A DNA stretch of 55,775 nt from JBEKOF01 sp049513975 (GTDB lineage: Bacteria; Verrucomicrobiota; Verrucomicrobiia; Limisphaerales; Palsa-1400). Shown piece after piece: positions 34,241-41,537 of this stretch (positions are counted from its first letter, which is position 1; each line of letters begins with the position of its first letter). Below the pieces are notes generated by a model that had not been told where the DNA came from, made no database searches, and saw only the letters and a list, made by a program, of their open reading frames with translations. The stretch spans positions 1 to 55,775 of the forward strand of contig JBEKVM010000018.1 of the NCBI GenBank assembly GCA_049513975.1, written 5' to 3'. The position numbers and the translations under genes were made by a program.

Positions 34241-35701
34241 CAGTTGTTTTCGGCAGGCTTGCTGCTGCTGGCCGGAACGGAGCGGCGGGCCGCGCTGGAA
34301 CCCGGTTTGGAGGCGCCGTGTGTCAATTGTAACAATTCGTAACACGATTGTAACTTGTACAAGGACCGTACTTCTGTTGTGATAAGCGCGTGGCCAAGAA
34401 GCGCGAACCCATTCGAGAAGACCAGTTGCACAACTGGAATCTGTTGGACCAGTTCCGCCAGCGGGTGCTGCCCTTGCTCAAGGCCCAAGCCCCCACCGCC
34501 AGCGAGGAGGACGTCCGGCGCACCCTTTTCGCCGAGGACTATTTTTGCAGCTACCTTTTTGCCATGCTCAACCCGGTAGTGACCAGCCTGCGGGCTCTGT
34601 GCCATGTCAGCCATTGCCAGAAGATGCGTGAGGTTGCGGCCGCGCCTTTTTCCCCGGCGGCCTTTTCGGAGGGACAGCATCTGTTCGACCCGGCCATTTT
34701 GGAAAAGGTGGTGCGCGAGTTGGCCAGGGAAAACCAGGGCCGGGGCCGGGGCGGAGACGCCCGGGTGCGCCAAGCCTTGGCCGCGCTGACGGCGGTGGAC
34801 GGCACGGTGCTGCGGGCGGTGCCGCGCATGGCCTGGGCTCCGGCGGGCGGTCCGGGGACCGCCATCAAGCTGCATTTGTTTTTTAATGTGTTCGATCAGA
34901 TCCCGGAAGCCTGGCCGATTACGCCAGGCAAAGTGTCCGAACCCAAGGTCTTCGCCCAGACGGTCCAGCCGGGAGCCCTGATCGTGGCCGACCGCAACTA
35001 CGGCCATGACTTCGCCCTGCTGGCCCAACTGCGGGCGCGCGGCATCCATTTCGTGCTGCGCCTGTTCAACAACCTGGTGCTCCAACCGGTCGGGCCGGAG
35101 CGCCCGCTGACCGAGGCGGACCGGCGCGCCGGAGTGGTCTGGGACCGCCGGGTCCGTTTCGGCGTGCAGGGCGACGGCCCGGTGTTTCGGGTGGTGCGGG
35201 TGGAAGCCAATGGGGACGTCTTCCATCTGGTCACCACGCGGGAGGATTTGTCGGCCGAGTTGATCGGCCTGATTTACCGGCAGCGCTGGCAGATCGAACT
35301 CTTTTTCAAGTGGATCAAAACCATCCTCAACTGCCGCCACTGGCTGGCCGAATCGCCCGCCGGCGTGCAAATCCAGATTTACTGTGTGCTCATCGCCTCC
35401 TTGCTGCTGATGTTGTGGACCGGCCAGCGCCCCAACAAGCGCATGGTCGAATCCCTGCAATGGTATTGGACGGGCATGGCGACGGAAGAAGACCTGGTGA
35501 CGCTGTTGCAGCGCGCTGGCTGCAAGAAAAAATCCTGACTCCGTTGACGGGAGGTTTTTAATCTCAAACCTCTCAGGGCTACGCTTTGCCCGGATTGATT
35601 CCCGGGGGTAAATCCCGGTCATTTTCCATGTCATCTCAGCCTCCTCAGAGCCGCTTCGCGTTGGAAAATCGCCCAAGCACATAGTCTGCCGATCACAACT
35701 G
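34241..35701 (+). mobile_element. Complete IS4-family insertion sequence, 1461 bp
   Basis: Terminal inverted repeats are visible: left 34241-34259 starts CAGTTGTTTTCGGCAG and right 35683-35701, read inward, starts CAGTTGTGATCGGCAG. They match at about 16 of 19 positions. Directly outside, TTAATTAAC occurs at 34232-34240 and 35702-35710, a perfect 9-bp target duplication. One transposase gene fills the element. Three GTAAC words spaced 10-11 bp (34329, 34339, 34350) precede the gene and may be transposase sites. The target was a CTTAATTRAG decamer array that continues to the right of the element. Confidence 0.88.
34390..35538 (+). CDS. IS4-family transposase
   Basis: 382 residues from a GTG at 34390 preceded by an in-frame stop. 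The DDE core shows DGTVLRAVP (first Asp), LIVADRNYGHDF (second Asp) and YRQRWQIELFFKWIKTIL, the Y-(2)-R-(3)-E-(6)-K signature of IS4 transposases. The N-terminal part (HNWNLLDQFRQRVLP) is a DNA-binding region. The frame is intact and both ends of the element are preserved, so the copy may be active. It catalyses cut-and-paste transposition. Confidence 0.92.
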   Translation: MAKKREPIREDQLHNWNLLDQFRQRVLPLLKAQAPTASEEDVRRTLFAEDYFCSYLFAMLNPVVTSLRALCHVSHCQKMREVAAAPFSPAAFSEGQHLFDPAILEKVVRELARENQGRGRGGDARVRQALAALTAVDGTVLRAVPRMAWAPAGGPGTAIKLHLFFNVFDQIPEAWPITPGKVSEPKVFAQTVQPGALIVADRNYGHDFALLAQLRARGIHFVLRLFNNLVLQPVGPERPLTEADRRAGVVWDRRVRFGVQGDGPVFRVVRVEANGDVFHLVTTREDLSAELIGLIYRQRWQIELFFKWIKTILNCRHWLAESPAGVQIQIYCVLIASLLLMLWTGQRPNKRMVESLQWYWTGMATEEDLVTLLQRAGCKKKS

Positions 35702-35750
35702 TTAATTAACCTTAATTAAGCTTAATTGAGCTTAATCGGCCTTAATTGGG
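35701..35750. repeat. CTTAATTRRG decamer array (IS target)
   Basis: CTTAATTAAG, CTTAATTGAG, CTTAATCGGC and CTTAATTGGG follow the partial word at the IS edge. A fifth copy, CTTAATTAAC, lies left of the IS (34231-34240), so the element split a five-unit array. Confidence 0.85.
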
Positions 35751-36366
35751 AGGGGTGTGCGGCGGGAGAGGAAGAGGCCGAACCAGGGCGGATTTCCGCC
35801 GTCGCTCCGCCGGGCGGAGCTATGGCGGACAAGGCGGATTGCGGATTGCGGATTGGCAAGGCTGGAGAGGGCGAGGCCGGATGGGGAGCGGTAGCTGGGG
35901 CCGCGCCATGCGGTTGGCGGCCGGCCTTTTCCGCGTCGTCTAATGATAGTTTAGTATTCATGGGACTATTAAAGCATGGATTTGAAAAAACGACTGCGCA
36001 CCGTGGGTACAAAATGCATGGCCAAAAACGGGGTTGTTGACCCCAATAAAAGCCTTGTAAACACTCGGTAAAAGCGGTTTTCCTCCCAAAAAAGCGGATT
36101 TGCAAGATTGAAAATAGTTTGGGGGAAAGGCGGGTTTGGCTGCCAAAGGGGACTGAATTTTGACCGGATTAAGGGGATGGACAGAAATGTTACCGCGGAT
36201 TGCACGGATTTCACGGATGGGAAATGGGTTATGGCGTACCAGATTGTTGCCGGGGTGTAAAGATTTCCGACATATTCCACCGATCTGCCCGCCCGCAATT
36301 CCGTTTACCTGCCGCTACGCTTTAAAAGTTCACGCGGGTGAAAATGAGATTGTATAAATATACCTG
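35711..36366. other. 650-bp spacer right of the IS element
   Basis: No supported gene. It holds four CTTAATTRRG decamers (35711-35750), GCGGATT words near 35832, and three ACGGATNNNC decamers (36191-36220). A minus-strand frame at 35722-36105 contains NPQSALSAI, which is a translation of the GCGGATT repeat and not a credible protein. Confidence 0.6.
36191..36220. repeat. ACGGAT decamer array, copy 1
   Basis: TACCGCGGAT, TGCACGGATT and TCACGGATGG have 10-bp spacing. Related arrays lie at 40151-40180 and, inverted, at 40205-40234. Confidence 0.75.
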
Positions 36367-36394
36367 TTGACGAAACCAAATAATTTGATATATT
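36367..36394 (+). promoter_or_regulatory. Sigma-70 promoter abutting the P63C gene
   Basis: TTGACG (36367-36372), a 16-bp spacer and TATATT (36389-36394). The ATG at 36406 is only 11 bp past the -10 box, so the mRNA would have a leader of a few bases or none. Confidence 0.6.
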
Positions 36395-36405
36395 ATTCGG
36401 TAAAT

Positions 36406-37545
36406 ATGAATACCGCCCAGAGAATTGTAGAAAAATTCGGTGGCCAAAGCGCCCTCGCCGGAATGCTTGGCAAAACCCAGAGCATGGTCAGTTATTGGTG
36501 TAAAGCCGGTGTGATTCCCCAAAAATGGCACCCAAAAATCCTCCAACTCGCTTCCGAGCGCGGTTTGGATTTGAGCCAGTCTGATTTTTCTCTTGTTCCA
36601 GACATCACGATCATCGAAGACCCAAACCTTGGCAGAATTCCGATTGCGACATACCCCGGCATACTCCCAATTGGAGAATCGGAAATCCCTGTCTATGTTC
36701 TCAATGATGGACGAAGAGTACTGAGCCGTTCAAGTGCCACAGGCGTTCTCACGGCTGGAAAAGGGGGAGGAAACTTGGAAAGCTACATTGGGGTTCACGC
36801 TCTTAAAAAATACATTTCCGAATCGGTAATTGATGGAATGATTGAGTTTCAAATTCAAGGCGTTGTCAATAAAACTGTCAAAGGGATTGAAGCGGAGGCT
36901 TTCATTGAAATTTGCCGAGGGTACGTGCGGGCTTTGGCGGGCGAGATTCCAGGCGAGAAATTAACGTCAGAAAGTCAAATCGAAATTGCGGTAAGGTGCA
37001 GCATGTTTCTTGCGTCGTGTGCGAAATTGGGGTTGGTCGCATTGATTGACGAAGCGACTGGGTACCAATACGCCAGGGCAGAGGATGCGCTTCGGATTAA
37101 GCTGCGGGCATATTTGGAGGAGGAGATGCGTAAATGGGAGCGCACTTTCCCGAATGAACTTTGGGTTGAATTTGGACGTTTAACGCGATGGGCTGGAACC
37201 GTAAATCAGAGGCCATTATATTGGGGAAAATTGGTAATGGAACTTGTGTACGATTATCTGGATAAAGACGTTGCCGATTGGCTCCGCAAGAATGCCCCAA
37301 AGCCTCGCCACGGCCAGAACTATCACCAGTGGCTCACCGCGCAGTACGGTCTTAAAAAGTTAGTGGAACATATCTGGATGTTGATCGGCATGGCGAGCGC
37401 CTGCACGACAATGCGCGAATTGCGGGAACGGATGGCTGAGAAGTTTGGCAGACAGTCGTTGCAATTAACGCTTTACGTTCCGTCATCAATGACCAATCAG
37501 AAATACATTCCAACTATAAAACCGCCGGGGAATTTGCCGGGTTAA
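36406..37545 (+). CDS. P63C-domain protein with N-terminal Cro/carph-isopro-type HTH
   Basis: 379 residues from the ATG at 36406; the open frame begins at 36367 but that would put the start inside the promoter. Residues 1-50 (NTAQRIVEKFGGQSALAGMLGKTQSMVSYWCKAGVIP) form a Cro-like HTH of the carph-isopro type. Residues about 225-335 are a P63C domain: LRAYLEEEMRKWERTFPNELWVEFGRLTRW, QRPLYWGKLVMELVYDYL and NAPKPRHGQNYHQWLTAQYGLKKLVEHIWMLIGMA. The middle part (YISESVIDGMIEFQIQG) resembles regions found in phage antirepressor-like proteins. P63C occurs in prophages; its function is not known. AT content is higher than in flanking genes, which supports transfer. Confidence 0.82.
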   Translation: MNTAQRIVEKFGGQSALAGMLGKTQSMVSYWCKAGVIPQKWHPKILQLASERGLDLSQSDFSLVPDITIIEDPNLGRIPIATYPGILPIGESEIPVYVLNDGRRVLSRSSATGVLTAGKGGGNLESYIGVHALKKYISESVIDGMIEFQIQGVVNKTVKGIEAEAFIEICRGYVRALAGEIPGEKLTSESQIEIAVRCSMFLASCAKLGLVALIDEATGYQYARAEDALRIKLRAYLEEEMRKWERTFPNELWVEFGRLTRWAGTVNQRPLYWGKLVMELVYDYLDKDVADWLRKNAPKPRHGQNYHQWLTAQYGLKKLVEHIWMLIGMASACTTMRELRERMAEKFGRQSLQLTLYVPSSMTNQKYIPTIKPPGNLPG

Positions 37546-37651
37546 TAATTGTAAGTCATTGATAATCAACAACTATTCGCCCGGTGAAATCAATGGCAGG
37601 AATGTTTAGAAACTGATTACAAAATGAGTTGCATAGCGGTGTAAATATCCG

Positions 37652-37681
37652 TTGACAATACATTAGCGGATAACGTATATT
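37652..37681 (+). promoter_or_regulatory. Sigma-70 promoter abutting the 58-aa gene
   Basis: TTGACA (37652-37657), an 18-bp spacer and TATATT (37676-37681). The ATG at 37688 lies 6 bp past the -10 box, again predicting a leaderless mRNA. The -10 box is identical to that of the P63C gene. Confidence 0.62.
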
Positions 37682-37687
37682 GCCAGC

Positions 37688-37864
37688 ATGAAAAGAGAAA
37701 TTCCAAAAGCAGTGAGGGAATACATGGCGAGCCTTGGACGCATCGGCGGCAAGGCGAAAGATTGCGGCAAAGGGTTTGCCAATAGCGAACAAGCCCGCCG
37801 TGCGGTCATGGCCCGTTGGAATAAACCGGGCGCAAGGAAATCAGAGCAAAAAGTGAAAACGTAA
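37688..37864 (+). CDS. Small basic protein with GGKA...ARW motif, 58 residues
   Basis: The frame reads MKREIPKAVREYMASLGRIGGKAK, then KGFANSEQARRAVMARWNK and a Lys-rich tail. The LGRxGGKA / ARRAVMARW pattern is common in short basic proteins near mobile genes in many phyla, some of the KGG type. It has its own consensus promoter and is followed by a strong hairpin, which is good support for expression. No function is assigned. Lys/Arg content suggests nucleic acid contact. Confidence 0.6.
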   Translation: MKREIPKAVREYMASLGRIGGKAKDCGKGFANSEQARRAVMARWNKPGARKSEQKVKT

Positions 37865-37873
37865 GAAACAAAA

Positions 37874-37903
37874 GCCCCGTTGGCGTTAGAGCGCCAGCGG
37901 GGC
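37874..37903 (+). terminator. GC-rich hairpin after the 58-aa gene
   Basis: Arms 37874-37885 (GCCCCGTTGGCG) and 37892-37903 pair over 12 bp with one wobble. There is no T-run, so termination is likely only in part; a structured 3' end or small RNA is an alternative. A second small dyad (AGGC-TTTC-GCCT) follows near 37912. Confidence 0.55.
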
Positions 37904-37979
37904 GCAACTAAAGGCTTTCGCCTAAAGTCGGAATCGTCAGATTCACCGACAATTTAGCGCAAAGGCCGGAAAAGGTCAA

Positions 37980-38957
37980 ATGAATTGCCGGTGTTGTCAG
38001 AGTGAGGAAATCAAAAAGTTTGGCAGTTTTTCAAATCGCAACCGCCTGGTTCAACGGTATCAGTGCCTCCGTTGCGGCAAGACGTTCTCAGAATCGCAAC
38101 CGCTGGCCGGGGTGCGTGTCGCATCCGACAAGGCGGCAATGGTGGTTCAAATGCTCTGTGAGGGTGTCGGGGTGAGAGCGGCGGGCAGGTTGGCGGGTGT
38201 GAACCGCAACACCGTTTTAAACATCTTGGAAACGGCGGGCCAGCACTGCGGGGAATTGCTCAATGCGCGACTCGTAAATTTGAAAGTGTCCAGCATTGAA
38301 ATTGACGAGGTTTTCGGGTTTGTCAACTGCCTTGAAATGAACACCGACCCTGACGACCCGAAAGATCAAATGTACGGCGATCAATACGTCTTTTTGGGCA
38401 TGGAGCGCACCAGTAAACTCATTGTCCATTATGAAATCGGCAAGCGCAACAGTGGCACAACCAACGATTTTTTGCGCGGGTTGAAAGCCCGCATTGACGG
38501 GCGGTTTCAACTCACCAGTGACGGTTTCGCGGATTATTGCGGGGTCAATTATGGCTGGGTCAAGCAAATCTTTGGCGAACAAGTGGATTATGGAATCGAA
38601 ATCAAAAAATACGGTTTGCAAGACCTGTTCCCGAAAATGAAGCGAACACGGGAAACACCGGCAGTTTTGCAATGGTGCAAGCGCAGGGCTGTAATAGGCA
38701 ATCCCGATATGTCCAAAGTCACCGTAAATCACATGGAGCGGGCCAACTTGAGTGTTCGCCTGTTCAACCGCCGGTTCACCCGCAAAACGCTCGGATACTC
38801 AAAATGCCTGAGAAACCACCGCCTTGCGGTGGCCTTGCAGATTGCCCATTTCAACTTTTGCCGGGTGCATTCCGCGCACGGCAAAACCCCGGCAATGGCG
38901 GCAGGGCTGGCCGATCACGTTTGGACAGTGGCGGAATTGCTGGCGATGGCGGTTTGA
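37980..38957 (+). CDS. IS1-like family transposase (zinc ribbon, HTH, DDE)
   Basis: 325 residues. N-terminal zinc ribbon with C3/C6 and C29/C32 (YQCLRCGKTF), an HTH (VRAAGRLAGVNRNTVLNIL), then the DDE core: EIDEVFGFV, LTSDGFADY and HMERANLSVRLFNRRFTRKTLGYSK. The C-terminal NFCRVHSAHGKTPAMAAGLADHVWTVAELL is diagnostic of the widespread IS1-family group. I could not find matching terminal repeats around it, so whether it forms a full IS is open. The gene follows the P63C and 58-aa genes on the same strand. Confidence 0.85.
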   Translation: MNCRCCQSEEIKKFGSFSNRNRLVQRYQCLRCGKTFSESQPLAGVRVASDKAAMVVQMLCEGVGVRAAGRLAGVNRNTVLNILETAGQHCGELLNARLVNLKVSSIEIDEVFGFVNCLEMNTDPDDPKDQMYGDQYVFLGMERTSKLIVHYEIGKRNSGTTNDFLRGLKARIDGRFQLTSDGFADYCGVNYGWVKQIFGEQVDYGIEIKKYGLQDLFPKMKRTRETPAVLQWCKRRAVIGNPDMSKVTVNHMERANLSVRLFNRRFTRKTLGYSKCLRNHRLAVALQIAHFNFCRVHSAHGKTPAMAAGLADHVWTVAELLAMAV

Positions 38958-39164
38958 TTTTTTGTCAAGCCCTATTTGCAAACATGATTTAGGTTTGACA
39001 GAATCGGAATTTTTTGGTGGTTTTTGAGGCAATGTAGGTTTGACAGTCTCCGGGTGAAATCCTGCGCTAAATTAGGGCATGATAAAATTGGATGTTTTTT
39101 TGCCGGGCCAATGTGCAGGGAATAGCCTTGACACGCCAGCCCATTTCCGCAAGCGTTTTCAGAT

Positions 39165-39713
39165 ATGGTTGTTTTTGATGATTTATGGGCTGAGATCAAA
39201 AGGAATTGGGGGATTGTAATGCGTGCCAAAATTGCCTTTTTCGGACTGGCTGCGGTCGGAATCATGGTGGGCTGGAGAGTTTGCAGTTTTTACGATGGGA
39301 AAGTTGCCGACTTAAAAGAGGCGGGGGTGCAAAGTTACGCTAAGAGCCAATCAGGAATTCTTGCACAGATCACCGAAGAGAGGGACAGATTGAGGGTGGA
39401 AAAATCAGATTTATCAAAAGAGGTTGGTGATTTGAAGATTTATCATGGCAAGGATGCCCCGCCCCTCAGAAAAAGGGCGCTTATTTTAGCGCAGCAAATA
39501 CACGATTTCATCAAAGACAAAAAAGATTTAGATTATGGGCAATACATGGGGCGATTTAGCTCAAGGGTCGTGCATATGCGGGACGATCTGGACCAAAACG
39601 GCCAGGATTCAGAGGCGCTTGATAAAGAGATGACGAGCTTTAGAGGCACCATTGAAGATGTGCGAATAATTGCGGATGAAATCGAAAAGCTGGCGGACAA
39701 ACTCTCAGACTAA
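39165..39713 (+). CDS. Membrane-anchored coiled-coil protein, unknown
   Basis: 182 residues with one membrane helix (AKIAFFGLAAVGIMVGWRVCSFY, about 20-42) followed by a long charged helical part (ITEERDRLRVEKSDLSKEVGDLK, about 70-92) and a helical C-terminus (TSFRGTIEDVRIIADEIEKLADKLSD). Codon use is AT richer than the core genes. It sits between the IS1-like gene and a repeat spacer. No family recognised. A role in phage exclusion is possible for such proteins but not shown. Confidence 0.55.
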   Translation: MVVFDDLWAEIKRNWGIVMRAKIAFFGLAAVGIMVGWRVCSFYDGKVADLKEAGVQSYAKSQSGILAQITEERDRLRVEKSDLSKEVGDLKIYHGKDAPPLRKRALILAQQIHDFIKDKKDLDYGQYMGRFSSRVVHMRDDLDQNGQDSEALDKEMTSFRGTIEDVRIIADEIEKLADKLSD

Positions 39714-40150
39714 CACTCCATAATCTCATTTTAAACGCAACCCGTTGGAGGTAAACTACTTGTGATCCCCGGCAACATTCTAGTACGCCATAACCGGGAA
39801 ATGAGCCTTTTTTATCCGTGGCATCCGGGTTATCAGATGAATTGGCCGCAAAAAGGCGCAAAAAGCGCAAAGAAAAAACAGCATAACCTCTTATCATTGA
39901 GTTGCTTGCGTTCCTTTGTGGCAAGGGCGTTTCAATCCTAAATGGAATGAGCGTGGCGGATGGCGGAGGGAAGGACTGGAACAGGGCGCGGAGAGAACAG
40001 AGTTTCTTTTTCCGTTGCCTGTTTAAAGGACCGTTGGAGGGCAAAATCATGGAAGGCAAAATCATAAGAGCGGCGCACTGAAACCACATGAATTGACCAC
40101 AAAAGAGCGTAAAGATCGCAGCGCCGCAAAGCCGCAACCAAAAAACTTGA

Positions 40151-40234
40151 ACCACGGATGGCAAGGATGGCACGGATGGGAAATTGGTTCGGAAAGCGTG
40201 GCTTTCATCCGTGTGATCCGTGAAATCCGCGGTA
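40151..40234. repeat. Facing ACGGAT decamer arrays
   Basis: Forward words at 40151-40180 (ACCACGGATG, GCAAGGATGG, CACGGATGGG) face inverted words at 40205-40234 (TCATCCGTGT, GATCCGTGAA, ATCCGCGGTA). The pair could fold into a large hairpin. Confidence 0.75.
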
Positions 40235-40273
40235 AAATCCTCGCGAAAATGAGCGACTCTGACAGGGTGCAGT

Positions 40274-40450
40274 TTGGAGGGCAAAATCATGCGGAAAAAG
40301 CCGAATCAAGGCGCGACAGAATGATGGGGACAAAGTCAGGGGAATGTTGGTCAGGGGGATGGGAACCTGCTTCGCGAACGCTACGGCGCGGCCTGGAGGG
40401 AGGAATTTTGATGGAGCTTACAGGATTGAGGATGGCAATGGGTAGCAGGG
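40274..40450. repeat. Dispersed ATCATGG element, copy 2
   Basis: It shares with 33844-34010 the block starting GTCAGGGGAATGTTGG (40335-40357) and the block ACAGGATTGAGGATGGC (40420). Between them it carries extra sequence with TTCGCGAACG. Confidence 0.75.
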
Positions 40451-40496
40451 CCTGAATAGGGCATGGCTTGCCGTGAGCCCCCATGCTTGGCACTTC

Positions 40497-41360
40497 TCAC
40501 GGCATGTTGCCCCGGTCGCAACGAGCGAATTTTAAGGCAAAGGCGCTCTCGTCCCGAATGGCGCGGTCAAGCGTAACGTGGGAAAGGCACAACTGACCCA
40601 GGGCTGACCGAACTCTTTTTTCAAGCTCGGCTGTACACCTTACGCCCAAGGTGACACTCACGATGGCTGTCGGCGGTATGGACAGGAAATAACCAGGCGA
40701 TCCATTCTCAAGGGGCTTGGGCCTCAATGAAGAAAGCTTGAAGCATTGGCGGAGTTCCTCCTCGTACGCCCAATCATCGTTCTTCGAGAAAACCGCCTGG
40801 TCATGGAAAGCTTTCACCTTGGGATCGGACTCATCCCATGTCGCATCGTAAACAACACGTTGCCGCACATAGTCCACCGGGCGCAAACCATCCTCTTCTT
40901 TCGGATGAAATACTCCGCTTAATCCGTCGAAGCCGATCACAAATCCGCAATGACTGTCGGCGTAGTGGCCCCACATGAGAATTGAATCACGTCTCTTGGA
41001 CAGACAGAGAACGCCGAACAATGCGCTGGCTTTGTCCAGAAGCTCCTGTCGAGCTTGGGCGGCCCCCATCGGAATGCACTCCGAAAGAGCCTTCACGACC
41101 TCCTGGCGATGGGCAGCTATGTGGTTTTGGAACTTACGAAAATTGCCGCTGAACCGCCCCTCACCTTTTAACATCTGATACAGCGATTTCATAACCTGCT
41201 TCCTTCTCACGATGCTTGTGGCCCTGCCTAGCGGATTAGTGACAACCATCTGCGGTGTGAACTCGAACGGGTCGTTGAACTGGTTCGGCGGGCTAATTTT
41301 GAGTTCCAGGTTTGGAAGAATATCAACGCCGTGAGGGCCGCAGTATTTGTAAGCCGTCAT
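40497..41360 (-). CDS. DUF2971-family protein
   Basis: From the ATG at 41360 (an ATG at 41384 is possible) the 287 residues show YKYCGPHGVDILPNLELKISPPNQFNDPFEF near the start and the DUF2971 hallmark LCLSKRRDSILMWGHYADSHCGFVIGFDG near residue 125-153. KNDDWAYEEELRQCFKL follows. The biochemical role of DUF2971 is unknown; members often lie in accessory islands. It is divergent from a zinc-ribbon/TIR-like gene with 177 bp between start codons, so both could share a control region. Confidence 0.8.
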   Translation of the reverse strand: MTAYKYCGPHGVDILPNLELKISPPNQFNDPFEFTPQMVVTNPLGRATSIVRRKQVMKSLYQMLKGEGRFSGNFRKFQNHIAAHRQEVVKALSECIPMGAAQARQELLDKASALFGVLCLSKRRDSILMWGHYADSHCGFVIGFDGLSGVFHPKEEDGLRPVDYVRQRVVYDATWDESDPKVKAFHDQAVFSKNDDWAYEEELRQCFKLSSLRPKPLENGSPGYFLSIPPTAIVSVTLGVRCTAELEKRVRSALGQLCLSHVTLDRAIRDESAFALKFARCDRGNMP

Positions 41361-41537
41361 TTCCACAGCATGGAGATCAAACATTTTCGGTCAAGGCATT
41401 TTGTGGGTTCGCGCTGTCCCAGCATTGCCGGGCGGCGGCGGCGATCATTCCGCCGGGCGCGCGACGCCGGAAATGCGAAGCGCGTTGGATGGCAAAAACT
41501 CCTTTCTTTGCATTACGCCCTGTGGCAAAGTGACGGC

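Larger units (their letters stand above)
39714..40496. other. 780-bp spacer with dispersed repeats
   Basis: No gene supported. Contents: two 15-bp GGCAAAATCATRRAR words (40040-40069), ACGGAT decamer arrays in both orientations (40151-40180 and 40205-40234), and copy 2 of the ATCATGG element (40274-40450). Confidence 0.65.

Noticed and set aside
35722..36105. A 127-codon minus-strand frame
   Set aside because: Its middle part is a translation of GCGGATT repeats and it has no family signature.
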